A stretch of DNA of 64,000 bases from Amycolatopsis sp. NBC_01488 (GCF_036227105.1 NZ_CP109434.1:6172501-6236500), one strand, 5' to 3'; shown: positions 8,783 to 17,298, counted from the stretch's first letter. The notes: a model not told the origin generated them from the sequence alone. Numbers and translations: made by a program.

Positions 8783-8796
8783 ATACCGATCGGTAT
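8783..8796. promoter_or_regulatory. Palindrome in the lsr2 upstream region
   Basis: ATACCGATCGGTAT is a 14-bp perfect palindrome 75 bp upstream of the lsr2 start, within the AT-rich stretch 8735-8830. It is a candidate operator for lsr2, possibly autoregulatory or for another dimeric regulator. No direct evidence. Confidence 0.35.
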
Positions 8797-8937
8797 TGCC
8801 GCAATTGTGATAGCGTTCAGCCCAAGACTATGATGCGCACCGGTTTGGGCCTGCGTCGTGACGATCTCGCGGCAGCGGAGCTCGAGATGACCTGTCAACA
8901 CGTCGAACGGCAAGTGGAATGTCGATGCCGCGAAAGC

Positions 8938-8974
8938 GCGTGAGGTGCACGCCGGACTTGTGTGCACCTCACGC
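8938..8974. terminator. Strong hairpin, probably a terminator
   Basis: GCGTGAGGTGCAC at 8938-8950 pairs perfectly with GTGCACCTCACGC at 8962-8974 (13-bp stem, 11-nt loop). There is no U-tract, as is common in actinobacterial terminators. No convincing gene ends here on either strand, so it may have belonged to a lost gene or to an insertion-sequence end. Confidence 0.5.
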
Positions 8975-9119
8975 AGCATGATGTCGACATGTGCTCTCTA
9001 CCGCCCATCGAGCACCGTGGTGCGGTGTGGCTCAAGAGAGGTCCGCTCAGCTCGACGTGGTGCTGCCCAGCTCGCCTAATACCAATCCCGACACGGCGAA
9101 TAGAAACAGCGTGGCACCA

Positions 9120-9175
9120 ATGATCATCGGCGTGGACCCGCACAAGGCTGCCAGGACATCGGCCGCCACCTCGCG
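9120..9175 (+). pseudogene. IS110-family transposase, first ~18 codons
   Basis: ATG 9120 begins MIIGVDPHKAARTSAATSR, the signature opening of IS110/IS1111 DEDD transposases (MIIGVDPHK). Similarity ends within about 20 codons, and the two-component kinase gene follows on the other strand. It marks a former insertion sequence, now almost wholly deleted. The rest of 8975-9194 has no recognisable gene. Confidence 0.5.
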
Positions 9176-9194
9176 CCGCAGCTGGTCGCTTGGA

Positions 9195-10358
9195 TCAGAG
9201 GGATTTCCTGGTGGCGCGCCGGGACGGTTGGCGGGTCTGGCCGAGTTGCGGTGCGGGTCCGAAGTGGACGGTGATGGTCAGGCCGCCCTGGGAGCGTGCG
9301 GTGGCGGTGAGGGTGGCGTGGTGGGCTTCGGTGACGGCGTTGACGATGGCGAGGCCGAGACCGTGGCCGCTGTGGTGGTCGTTGCGGTCGGCTGAGAGCC
9401 GCTGGAAAGGCTGGAACAGCCGCTGGAGCTGATCTTCGGGCACGACAGGTCCGCTGTTGGTGACCGTGATGGCCGCCCGAAGCCCCGAGGTTTCAGTGGT
9501 GATCCGGATGTGCCCGTCCGAATAATTGTGGCGGACGGCGTTGTCGATGAGGTTCGTGGTAAGGCTTTCGATCAGTCTTGGGTCCCCGACTGTGGCTGCG
9601 GGCGTGAGGTGCAGGGCGAGGTCGATGCCGTTCTCGGCGGCCCGGGCGCGGCGCGAGGCGAGGACTCCGGCGACGACGTCAGCGAGGTCGACCCTTTCCC
9701 AGCGCGTGACACCGCGTTCGCCGGTGGCCAAGGCGAGCAGCGAAGTGACGAGCCGTTCCTGGAGCCCGCCCAGGGCCAGCGCCTCTTGACAGGCCATGCG
9801 GAGGGTGTCGGCGTCGGCATCGGGGTCGCCGAGCGCGACTTCCAGCAGGGTCCGCAGGCCGGCCAGCGGTGTTCGCAGCTCGTGGGAGGCGTTGGCGACG
9901 AAGTGACGTTGGGCGTTGAACGATGCTTCCAGGCGCGCGAAGAGGTCGTCGAGGATGTGGCCCAGTTCGGTCAGCTCGTCGACGGGCTCACCGAGGGCGA
10001 GGCGCTGGTCGAGGTTGCCGGCGGAGATGGCCTTGGCGGTGGCGGTGATGGCCCGCAGCGGCCGGAGGAACCGGCCGGCGACGAACCAGCCGGCAGCGAC
10101 ACTGACGGGCACGAGCACGACGAGCGCAACCACAGAGCCGACGAGGAGCTGGTGCGGGCCGATTCCCTGGCCGGTCCCGGTGATCGCGGCCGGCGCCCGG
10201 GGCGCGGAGGCCGGGCCGGGCGCGGTCGACTGCATGCCGATGAAGGGCAGGGTGACGACGGCGAGGACCACGACCCCGGCCAGGTAGATGCCCGCGGCGT
10301 AGACGAGCGTGAGCCTGGCTCGCAAGGATCGGCTGGGCGCGGACTGGAGGACGGTCAT
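9195..10358 (-). CDS. Sensor histidine kinase of a two-component system
   Basis: 387 residues from ATG 10358. Two membrane segments (about 18-40 and 70-95) flank a short extracytoplasmic loop. A HAMP region follows (RFLRPLRAITATAKAISAGN), then the phospho-acceptor motif NASHELRTPLAG with His159. Next come the N box NLIDNAVRH and the G box GHGLGLAIVN. The ATG overlaps the stop of the response-regulator gene by four bases (ATGA), so the pair is translationally coupled. The short sensor loop suggests membrane or cell-envelope stress sensing. The adjacent divergent ABC exporter is the obvious target. Confidence 0.93.
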   Translation of the reverse strand: MTVLQSAPSRSLRARLTLVYAAGIYLAGVVVLAVVTLPFIGMQSTAPGPASAPRAPAAITGTGQGIGPHQLLVGSVVALVVLVPVSVAAGWFVAGRFLRPLRAITATAKAISAGNLDQRLALGEPVDELTELGHILDDLFARLEASFNAQRHFVANASHELRTPLAGLRTLLEVALGDPDADADTLRMACQEALALGGLQERLVTSLLALATGERGVTRWERVDLADVVAGVLASRRARAAENGIDLALHLTPAATVGDPRLIESLTTNLIDNAVRHNYSDGHIRITTETSGLRAAITVTNSGPVVPEDQLQRLFQPFQRLSADRNDHHSGHGLGLAIVNAVTEAHHATLTATARSQGGLTITVHFGPAPQLGQTRQPSRRATRKSL

Positions 10359-11017
10359 GGTGGTCCGATCCGATAGCCGCCTTCGCGGACTGTCTCGATC
10401 ACGGACGGGTCGCCGAGTTTGGCGTTCAGCCGGTGCACGGTGTGCTTGACCGCAGAGCTGAAGGGGTCGGCTGCCTCGTCCCAGACCTGTTCGAGGAGTT
10501 CTTCGGCGGAGATGACCCGGCCGGGCGTGGCCAGCAGGCATTCGAGGAGGGCGAACTCCTTGGGGCTGAGCTCCAGGCGGCGGCCGGCGCGGAACACGGC
10601 CCGGCGCGCCGGGTCGAGGCTGATGTCCCCGGACACCAACGTGGGCGGCAGCGGCGGGGCGGCACGGCGAGCCAGAGCACGGACGCGGGCGACCAACTCG
10701 GCAAAAGCGAATGGCTTCGGCAGGTAGTCGTCGGCGCCGAGGCCGAGGCCGCTGACCCGGTCCTCGACCGTGTCGGAGGCGGTGAGCATCAGCACGCGGG
10801 TCTCGCAGCGGTTGCCGGCCAGCTGCCGGCAGATCTCGTCGCCGTGGACACCGGGCAGATCCCGGTCGAGGATCACCACGTCGTAACGGGTGACGGCCAG
10901 CCGGTCGCAGGCGTCGGTTCCGTCCAGGGTGACATCGACGGCCATGCCTTCGCGGCGCAGCCCGGTCCCGATCGAGCGGGCCAGCACCGCGAAATCCTCG
11001 ACCACCAGGACCCTCAT
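10355..11017 (-). CDS. OmpR-family response regulator
   Basis: 220 residues. The receiver domain has VVEDFAVL, phospho-acceptor Asp51 in VVILDRDLPGVHGD, and the conserved Lys in YLPKPFAFAELVARV. The C-terminal OmpR winged helix includes LELSPKEFALLECLLATPGR and ends RLNAKLGDPSVIETVREGGY. The start ATG 11017 is chosen because the receiver fold begins there. Cognate kinase overlaps downstream. The direct repeats in the 88-bp gap to the ABC operon are probable binding sites. Confidence 0.94.
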   Translation of the reverse strand: MRVLVVEDFAVLARSIGTGLRREGMAVDVTLDGTDACDRLAVTRYDVVILDRDLPGVHGDEICRQLAGNRCETRVLMLTASDTVEDRVSGLGLGADDYLPKPFAFAELVARVRALARRAAPPLPPTLVSGDISLDPARRAVFRAGRRLELSPKEFALLECLLATPGRVISAEELLEQVWDEAADPFSSAVKHTVHRLNAKLGDPSVIETVREGGYRIGPP

Positions 11018-11051
11018 GTGCTCAACGATGCCAGAAGCGAGGTTCCAGCCA

Positions 11052-11081
11052 GGTCGCAGCGGCTGCGACCCGGCTGCGACC
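11052..11081. promoter_or_regulatory. Candidate response-regulator operator
   Basis: In the divergent gap, CGGCTGCGACC occurs twice back to back (11060-11070 and 11071-11081). The first copy is also the right arm of a 19-bp palindrome GGTCGCAGCGGCTGCGACC (11052-11070). Tandem 11-bp repeats are the usual layout of OmpR-family sites. They end 23 bp before the ABC ATP-binding gene start and begin 35 bp from the regulator start. Confidence 0.55.
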
Positions 11082-11104
11082 GAGTGCTGCGTACAACCTC
11101 CGGC

Positions 11105-12055
11105 ATGAGTCCATTGAGAACCGCCGGCTCCGGGATTGTCGTCGCCGGCCTGCGGAAGCGGTACGGGTCGACCCGAGCTCTCGACGGTATGTCCTTCGCC
11201 GTCCGCCCCGGGTTGGTGACCGGCTTCGTCGGCCCGAACGGCGCCGGGAAGTCCACCACGATGCGCGTGATCCTCGGCCTCGCCGCGGTCGAAGCGGGCA
11301 CCGCGCTGATCGAGGGGAAGCCCTACCGCGGCCTGCGGCACCCGCTTCGCCACGTCGGTTCCCTGCTGGACGCGGCGGCGCCGCACCCCGGCCGGAGCGC
11401 TCGCAACCACCTGCTCTGGATGGCGCATTCCCAAGGCTTGGCGCCGCGGCGGGTGGACGAGGTGCTCGAGCAGGTCGGCCTGGCCTCGGTGGCGCGGCGC
11501 AAGGCGGGCGGCTACTCGCTGGGCATGCGGCAGCGGCTCGGCGTCGCCGCGGCCCTGCTGGGCGACCCGCCGATCGTCCTGCTCGACGAGCCGTTCAACG
11601 GCATGGACCCGGACGGCATCATCTGGATGCGCGGGTTCCTGCGGTCCCTGGCCGCCGAGGGCCGGGCCGTCCTGGTGTCCAGCCATCTGATGAGCGAGGT
11701 GCAGGACACGGCCGATCATCTCGTCGTGGCCGGGCGCGGCCGGGCCATCGCCGACACCGGCGTGGCCGAGCTGATCGCGGCAGCGTCCAAGAACCGGGTG
11801 GCCCTGCGGACCACGGCCCGGCCGGACGCCACGAGCGTGCTCGCGCGGGCCGGCGCCACCACAACGGCCACCGGCCCGGACACCCTGATCGTCTCCGGGT
11901 TGTCCCCGGACCGCGTCGTGACGCTGCTCAACGAAACCGGGGTCCCGTTCTCCGAGGTTTCAGCACACCGCGCCACGCTGGAGGGCGCCTACCTGGAACT
12001 CACCCGCGACGCGATCGAGTTCCGCGCCATGGCACCCGCGGAGGTGCCACGGTGA
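11105..12055 (+). CDS. ABC transporter ATP-binding protein
   Basis: 316 residues. Walker A is GPNGAGKST (43-51), the signature YSLGMRQRL is near 137 and Walker B is PIVLLDEPF near 157, followed by the switch His in VSSHLMSEV. The C-terminal extension after about residue 230 is typical of drug or lantibiotic-resistance exporters (BcrA/CcmA type). The gene overlaps the first permease by GTGA. Energises the two ABC-2 permeases encoded next. Likely induced by the divergent two-component system. Confidence 0.93.
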   Translation: MSPLRTAGSGIVVAGLRKRYGSTRALDGMSFAVRPGLVTGFVGPNGAGKSTTMRVILGLAAVEAGTALIEGKPYRGLRHPLRHVGSLLDAAAPHPGRSARNHLLWMAHSQGLAPRRVDEVLEQVGLASVARRKAGGYSLGMRQRLGVAAALLGDPPIVLLDEPFNGMDPDGIIWMRGFLRSLAAEGRAVLVSSHLMSEVQDTADHLVVAGRGRAIADTGVAELIAAASKNRVALRTTARPDATSVLARAGATTTATGPDTLIVSGLSPDRVVTLLNETGVPFSEVSAHRATLEGAYLELTRDAIEFRAMAPAEVPR

Positions 12056-13530
12056 CTCCCTTTCTCCTGTTGCTGCGTGCGGAGTGGACCAAATTCCGGA
12101 CCGTCCGAGGCTGGACCGTCGGCCTGGTGGCCGCGGCCCTGATGGTGGTGCTGGTCGCGCTGCTCGCCGGCATCAGCAGCGATCAGCACGGCTCACCACC
12201 GGTTCCGATCGGACCGGGTGGTGAGCCGGTCACCGACAGCTTCTACTTCGTGCACCAGCCGCTGACCGGAAACGGCAGCATCACCGTCTCCGTTTCCGCG
12301 CTCGACGTGCGCATCGCACCCGGCCTCGAACCCGGCACCGTGCCGTGGGCGAAAGCCGGCCTCCTCGTCAAGGACGGCGCCCGCCCCGGATCGCCCTACG
12401 CGGCGATCATGGTCACCGGCAGCCACGGCGTGCGGATGCAGGACAACTACGTCAACGACACAGCAGGTATCTCCGGCGCGGTCTCCACCGCATCACCCCG
12501 TTGGCTGCGGCTGGACCGCTCCGGCGACATGATCACCGGCTCCGAATCCGCCGACGGCATCCGCTGGACCACGGTGGGTACCGTGCACCTGGCCGGGCTC
12601 GGAACGACCGTGCAAGCCGGGCTGTTCGTCGCCTCTCCGGAAGCCGTTCAGGGCCTCGGCACGGTTCCCACTGTCGCTACAGCCGTCTTCGGGAACTTGC
12701 GTACCGCGGGCGGGCAGCTCGGCGACCGGTGGACCGGTGACCAGATCGGGCCCGAATCCTCCAGCTTCTCCGGTTATCCGCGGCACACCTCAGGAGCGTT
12801 CACCCAGTCCGGCGGCAGTGTCACCGTGACCGGCGCCGGCGACATCGCGCCCGCCGTCCGGGCATCGCTGGGCACCGCCGGGACCGTCGCGGATCTCCTC
12901 ACCGGCACGTTCCCCGCGCTGATCGCGGTCATCGCCGTGGGAGCACTGTTCATCACCACCGAATACCGGAACGACCTGATCCACGTGACCCTGGCCGCCG
13001 CCCCGAGCCGGAGCCGGGTACTGGCGGCCAAGGCGATCGTCCTGGGCGCGGTCACCTTCGTCGCGGGACTGGCGGGGGCGGCCGTCGCGATTCCTCTGGG
13101 TGAGCACCTCGCGCGGGCCAACGGCGTGTACCTGTTCCCGATCACGTTCCCGACCCAGCTGCGGATCGAGCTCGGGACCGCGGCGCTGCTCGCCACCGCC
13201 GCGATCCTGGCGCTCGCCGCCGGCACCGCGTTCCGGCGCAGTGCCGGAGCGGTCACCACCGTCACGATGGTCATCGTGCTGCCCTACCTGCTGGTCGCGC
13301 AGATCCCGTTCATCCCCGCCGCGGTGATGGACTGGCTGACCCGGCTGACGCCCGCCGCGGCCTTCTCGGTCCAGCAAACGCTGACGCGATACCACCAGGT
13401 CGCCAGCATCTACACGCCTTACAACGGCTACTACCCGCTGCCGCCGTGGGTCGGGTTCGCCGTCCTGGCCGGCTACGCGACGGTGGCCCTGGCCGCGGCG
13501 GCCGTCCTGCTCCACCGGAGGGACGCATGA
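12052..13530 (+). CDS. ABC-2 type permease with a large extracytoplasmic domain
   Basis: 492 residues. One membrane segment near the N-terminus (WTVGLVAAALMVVLVALLAG) is followed by about 250 extracytoplasmic residues, before the usual ABC-2 block of five or so segments (from FPALIAVIAVGALFITTEYR). The insert has a beta-sandwich, lectin-like look (SALDVRIAPG, WAKAGLLVKDGA, WLRLDRSGDMITGSESADG), like DUF1349/concanavalin-type domains. It may bind the substrate or the envelope. Translational coupling on both sides (GTGA, ATGA). Confidence 0.85.
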   Translation: MTPFLLLLRAEWTKFRTVRGWTVGLVAAALMVVLVALLAGISSDQHGSPPVPIGPGGEPVTDSFYFVHQPLTGNGSITVSVSALDVRIAPGLEPGTVPWAKAGLLVKDGARPGSPYAAIMVTGSHGVRMQDNYVNDTAGISGAVSTASPRWLRLDRSGDMITGSESADGIRWTTVGTVHLAGLGTTVQAGLFVASPEAVQGLGTVPTVATAVFGNLRTAGGQLGDRWTGDQIGPESSSFSGYPRHTSGAFTQSGGSVTVTGAGDIAPAVRASLGTAGTVADLLTGTFPALIAVIAVGALFITTEYRNDLIHVTLAAAPSRSRVLAAKAIVLGAVTFVAGLAGAAVAIPLGEHLARANGVYLFPITFPTQLRIELGTAALLATAAILALAAGTAFRRSAGAVTTVTMVIVLPYLLVAQIPFIPAAVMDWLTRLTPAAAFSVQQTLTRYHQVASIYTPYNGYYPLPPWVGFAVLAGYATVALAAAAVLLHRRDA

Positions 13531-14303
13531 GACTGGCCCTGCACGCGGAATGGACGAAGATCCGCACCCTCGCCGGCCCCCGCTGGCTGCTGCTGGGCGC
13601 CATCGCCGCGACCGTAGCCCTGAGTGCCGGGGTCACCTCGATCATGACCTGCGACGCCACCGGTTGCGGCCACGACACGACCAAGCTCAGCCTCACCGGC
13701 GTTCAGCTGGGCCAGGCACCGGTCGTCGTCCTGGCCGTGCTGGTGATCAGCAGCGAATACGACTCTGGCCTGATCCGCACCACCCTGACGGCGACCCCGT
13801 ACCGGACCACCGTCCTCGCGGCCAAGTCCCTCGCCCTCACCGGCGTCGTGGCCGCGGCCGGGACCGTCGCGGTTCTCGGGTCGCTGCTGGCCGGGCGGCT
13901 CATCCTGCCCGGCCGCGGCTTCACGGCCGCCCACGGCCACCCAGTGTTGTCCCTGGCCGACGGGCCGACCCTGCGCGCGACCGCCGGATCGGTCCTCTAC
14001 CTGGTCCTGATCGCCCTGCTCAGCCTCGGCATCGCCACCGGCGTGCGCGATGCCGCCGCCGGCATCGGCACCATCCTGGGCCTGCTCTACCTGGTACCGA
14101 TCCTCGCGCCGGTGATCAACGACCCGGACTGGCAACGCATCCTCGAGCAAATCGGGCCGATGAGCGCCGGGCTCGCCGTCCAAGCCACCACCGACCTCGA
14201 CAGCCTGCCCATCGCGCCCTGGCCGGGCCTCGGCGTCCTCGCCACCTGGACCACTGCCGCCCTGCTGGCCGGTGCCCTGCTGCTGCAGCTGCGTGATGCC
14301 TGA
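13527..14303 (+). CDS. ABC-2 type permease, second subunit
   Basis: 258 residues, with about six hydrophobic segments and the ABC-2 hallmark VISSEYDSGLIRTTLTATP after the second. It lacks the large insert of its neighbour. The start ATG 13527 overlaps the preceding stop (ATGA), so the three genes form one coupled operon. The start of the protein, LHAEWTKIRTLAG, mirrors RAEWTKFRTVRG of the first permease, which suggests an ancient duplication. Confidence 0.9.
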   Translation: MRLALHAEWTKIRTLAGPRWLLLGAIAATVALSAGVTSIMTCDATGCGHDTTKLSLTGVQLGQAPVVVLAVLVISSEYDSGLIRTTLTATPYRTTVLAAKSLALTGVVAAAGTVAVLGSLLAGRLILPGRGFTAAHGHPVLSLADGPTLRATAGSVLYLVLIALLSLGIATGVRDAAAGIGTILGLLYLVPILAPVINDPDWQRILEQIGPMSAGLAVQATTDLDSLPIAPWPGLGVLATWTTAALLAGALLLQLRDA

Positions 14304-14574
14304 TGATCCAGCTCATCGGGGTGAACAAGCGCGCCCTCGTCGTGCACGACATCGACATCGACGTCGACACCGTGGCCGGCGCGCCGCTGGTGGTCCGCGG
14401 CATGTGCAGGTGGCTACGGCTGCCCTGTGGCGACCTCGTGACTGATCCCCAGGCAGTCCTCGTCGTCCCACGTTCGCCGCTCAGCCTGGCGCACGTCGCA
14501 GATTCCCGGCATCCGCAATTCGGCATGGGCGGATGTCCGCACATCACGGACCGCTCGCCTGGCATGCTTTGCGG
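14304..14574. other. Gap without a recognised gene
   Basis: A short frame from ATG 14303 (MIQLIGVNKRALVVHDIDID) overlaps the permease stop. It has coding-like third positions for about 40 codons but no recognisable family, and then decays. It could be the stump of a deleted fourth operon gene. Confidence 0.3.
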
Positions 14575-14997
14575 GTGCTTACGGATCAGCAGATCGATGA
14601 GGCGTTGCGGGCCGTTCCGCGCAAGAAGGTTCCGTTCGAGGGCGCGTGGACCAAGGCGCCTTATCCGGAGCGCTCCCACGACGGCCGGATTTTCGCGGTG
14701 CTGGTCGACGACCCGGAGGTCGAGGCGCTGGTGGTCGACCGTGCGACCGGCGAGGTGCTCGTCCTGGACGGCTCGGTTGCCCTGGTCAACCGGTCCTTGG
14801 GTCAGTTCGCCAAGTCTGCCACGGCGTATGTGGCCGCGCGTAAGCGGGCGAAATCCATCGACGAGGACGACGACGAGGCCCTCGAAGCCAACGGCGAAGA
14901 GGCATTGATGGCTATCCGCGCAATCGACGCGGACGCCGTCGCGGACGAGAACCAGTTCTGGGCCGTCGCCGCCGAGGAACTCGGCTACGGCATCTGA
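14575..14997 (+). CDS. SUKH-4-like immunity protein
   Basis: About 140 residues from GTG 14575 (ATG 14533 is an alternative start that adds 14 residues). Segments such as PYPERSHDGRIFAVLVDDPE, ALVVDRATGEVLVLDGSVAL and LVNRSLGQFAKSATAYVAAR match the general pattern of SUKH-4 immunity proteins, which neutralise secreted polymorphic toxins. A run of acidic residues (SIDEDDDEALE) follows the core. No toxin gene is nearby, so this is an orphan immunity gene. The family call is by eye and moderate. Confidence 0.55.
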   Translation: MLTDQQIDEALRAVPRKKVPFEGAWTKAPYPERSHDGRIFAVLVDDPEVEALVVDRATGEVLVLDGSVALVNRSLGQFAKSATAYVAARKRAKSIDEDDDEALEANGEEALMAIRAIDADAVADENQFWAVAAEELGYGI

Positions 14998-15007
14998 GAC
15001 CTGCGCG

Positions 15008-15042
15008 CGTCAGGATGGGCACCCAGGACGGCCATCCTGACG
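15008..15042. terminator. Bidirectional hairpin between convergent genes
   Basis: CGTCAGGATGG (15008-15018) pairs perfectly with CCATCCTGACG (15032-15042), 13-nt loop. It sits 10 bp after the SUKH-like stop, in the gap between that gene and the convergent AraC gene. The rest of the gap to 15196 shows nothing else. Confidence 0.65.
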
Positions 15043-15196
15043 GGGGTTCAGGTGGTCGCGGTTACCCGACGGGCACGGGACGATCCGGGCTACTTGGCCG
15101 GACGTTGCGCCCTGTATGCGGCAGAAGAGGACGTTCTGTAGTCCGCGATTGTGCGTGGCCGGTGGCGCTGGCCGTCATGTGACAGGCCTTGGTGGG

Positions 15197-16099
15197 TCAT
15201 GGCAGCACGGTCGGCGTGCGTGGTGTGTGCGCGTCGCGGCTGGGCGGCACGCCGAACATGCGCCGGTATTCGCGGCTGAACTGTGAGGGGCTGTCGTAGC
15301 CGACCGCGTAGCCGGCGCCGGTGACGTCTCCCGGTTCGACGAGTAGTCGTGCCCTCGCCTCGTGCAGACGGATCTGTTTCTGGAACTGGATCGGGGTCAT
15401 CGAGGTGACCGCGCGGAAGTGACGGTGGAACGAGGTCACGCTCATCGTGGCCAGCGCCGCGAGTTCCTCGACGCGCAGCGTCTTGTCATAGTGGCCGCGG
15501 ATCCATCGGATCGCGCGGGCCAGCTGCGTGAGTCGGCTGTCGGCCAACCCGATCTGCCGTACGGTCGCGCCCTGGGGGCCGGTCACGAGCCGCCAGAGGA
15601 TCTCGCGCTCGGTGCCGGCCGCCAGGGCGGCGGCGTCCCCGGGCGCGTCGAGGAGGCCCAGCAGCCGGGCGATCGCGTCGAGCAGGGCCGGCGACGCGTC
15701 GCTGACCGCGATCCCGGCCGGCGCGGCGTCGACCGCACCCGGCCGGCCGGTGGCCGCCAGTGCCGTGTCGATCAGCAGGGAAGCGATCTTGTCCGGGCGC
15801 AGCTCGAGCACGAAGGCGAGGAGCGGCTTCTCGGCGCTGGCCCGTGCGATGTGCCCCACCAGCGGCAGTGCCACCGACACCAGGAGGAACTGCCCCGGAC
15901 CGTAGGTGAAGGTGCGGCCGTTCAGAGCCGTTTCCTTGACGCCTTGAACGATGACCCCGAGCGTCGGCTCGACGGCGCTGCCCAACGGCTCGGTGGTCGT
16001 CGACGCGCGGAGGACCGAAACGCCGGGCAGCGCCGTGCGGGTCACGCCCTCGCCGGCATGGCGGGTGATCGACGCCTTCAGGCGAGCCAGCTCGTCCAT
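15197..16099 (-). CDS. AraC-family regulator with AraC_N domain
   Basis: 300 residues. The N-terminal sensor domain matches the AraC_N type (EPTLGVIVQGVKETALNGRT, FTYGPGQFLLVSVALPLVG). The C-terminal pair of helix-turn-helices includes LRVEELAALATMSVTSFHRH, FRAVTSMTPIQFQKQIRLHE and AGYAVGYDSPSQFSREYRRM. It is divergent from an aldo/keto reductase, an arrangement often seen when the regulator activates the reductase in response to an aldehyde or alcohol. Confidence 0.92.
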   Translation of the reverse strand: MDELARLKASITRHAGEGVTRTALPGVSVLRASTTTEPLGSAVEPTLGVIVQGVKETALNGRTFTYGPGQFLLVSVALPLVGHIARASAEKPLLAFVLELRPDKIASLLIDTALAATGRPGAVDAAPAGIAVSDASPALLDAIARLLGLLDAPGDAAALAAGTEREILWRLVTGPQGATVRQIGLADSRLTQLARAIRWIRGHYDKTLRVEELAALATMSVTSFHRHFRAVTSMTPIQFQKQIRLHEARARLLVEPGDVTGAGYAVGYDSPSQFSREYRRMFGVPPSRDAHTPRTPTVLP

Positions 16100-16140
16100 C
16101 TCCCCAGTGAATCACGGTGGAGCTCGACGACTGCCACGGT

Positions 16141-16172
16141 TGGCAGGATCGTGCAAGACTCTGGCAGTATCG
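16141..16172. promoter_or_regulatory. Phased direct repeat, probable AraC binding site
   Basis: TGGCAGGATCG (16141-16151) and TGGCAGTATCG (16162-16172) differ by one base and start exactly 21 bp apart, two helical turns, as expected for an AraC/XylS-type dimer. They lie in the 104-bp divergent gap, 32 bp before the aldo/keto reductase start. Confidence 0.6.
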
Positions 16173-16203
16173 ACCTAGCACCTGGAGAGTGTGCCCTGGT
16201 GTC

Positions 16204-17298
16204 ATGAAAGCCATGACCTCCCTCGATTCCTACCTCACCATCGGCCGCTCTGGCCTGCGTGTCAGCCCGCTCTCGCTGGGCACCATGACCTTCGGCGAAG
16301 ACGACGGTTGGGGCGCGAGTCCCGAAACCGCTGAGGCGATCCTCGCCGAGTACCTCGACCACGGTGGCAACGTCGTCGACACCGCCAACACCTACACCAA
16401 CGGCCACTCCGAGAAGATCGTCGGCGACTTCTTCGCGGCCCGGCACGGCCTGCGTGAACGCGTCGTGCTCAGCACGAAGTTCTTCGCCAACCTTCATCCC
16501 GGTGACCCCAACGGCGGCGGCGCCGGCCGCAAGGCACTCATCGGGCAGCTCGAAGAGTCATTGCGGCGCCTTCAGACCGACTACATCGACCTCTACTGGC
16601 TGCACGGCTGGGATCGCCGCGCCCCGATCGAGGAGACTCTGCGAGCGATGGACGACCTGGTCGCCGCCGGCAAGGTCCGCTATGTCGGCTTCTGCAACCT
16701 CCCGGCGTGGGTCGCCGCGCAGAGCCAGACGATCGCCCACTTCCGTGGCTGGGCGCCGCTCACCGCGCTCCAGTTCGAGTACTCGCTGCTGGAACGCACG
16801 CCCGAAGGTGAGCTCCTGCCGATGGCCGAGGCGTTCGACATGGGCGTTCTACCGTGGAGCCCCCTGCGCGGCGGCCTGCTGTCAGGCAAGTACGTCCGCG
16901 ACGCCGCCACCCCCGCCGACAGCCTGCGGGCCGCTCGCCTGAGCCGGCCGACCCAGCGGGACTGGGGCGTCATCGACGCGGTCGCGCGGATCGCGGCCGC
17001 GATCGGCGTCAGCTCGGCGGAGGTCGCGCTCGCGTGGGTACGCGGCCGCCAGGCGGTCACCTCGACGCTCATCGGCGTACGAACTCCCCAGCAGCTACGC
17101 GTCAACCTCTCCTCGCTGGCGATCGCATTGACCCCCGAGCAACTCGCCGCCCTCGACGAGCCCTCGACTCCATCCCTCGGCTTCCCCGCCGCCATCAACG
17201 CCGGACCGGGGCCAATGCTCGGCTTCGGCGGTACAACAGTGGACGGCGTCGAGCTTCCGGTGTGGCCGATGCTGCTCTCCAGCCCAGCCCGCTACTGA
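16204..17298 (+). CDS. Aldo/keto reductase
   Basis: 364 residues. The TIM-barrel AKR family is clear: GTMTFGEDDGWGAS, the catalytic Asp and Tyr in VVDTANTYTNGHSEK, the Lys in VVLSTKFF and the His in YWLHGWDRRAP. The NADPH-binding end has STLIGVRTPQQLRVNLSSL. It reduces aldehydes or ketones with NADPH. ATG 16213 is an alternative start three codons in. Divergent from, and probably controlled by, the AraC gene. Confidence 0.9.
   Translation: MKAMTSLDSYLTIGRSGLRVSPLSLGTMTFGEDDGWGASPETAEAILAEYLDHGGNVVDTANTYTNGHSEKIVGDFFAARHGLRERVVLSTKFFANLHPGDPNGGGAGRKALIGQLEESLRRLQTDYIDLYWLHGWDRRAPIEETLRAMDDLVAAGKVRYVGFCNLPAWVAAQSQTIAHFRGWAPLTALQFEYSLLERTPEGELLPMAEAFDMGVLPWSPLRGGLLSGKYVRDAATPADSLRAARLSRPTQRDWGVIDAVARIAAAIGVSSAEVALAWVRGRQAVTSTLIGVRTPQQLRVNLSSLAIALTPEQLAALDEPSTPSLGFPAAINAGPGPMLGFGGTTVDGVELPVWPMLLSSPARY

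Noticed and set aside
8734-8943. Small cysteine-rich frame between lsr2 and the hairpin
   Set aside because: No start-site support or family resemblance, and it overlaps the lsr2 promoter palindrome.
10433-11104. N-terminal extension of the ABC ATP-binding protein by over 200 residues
   Set aside because: The extension is antisense to the response regulator and would abolish the divergent promoter with its repeats. ATG 11105 gives a normal family length.
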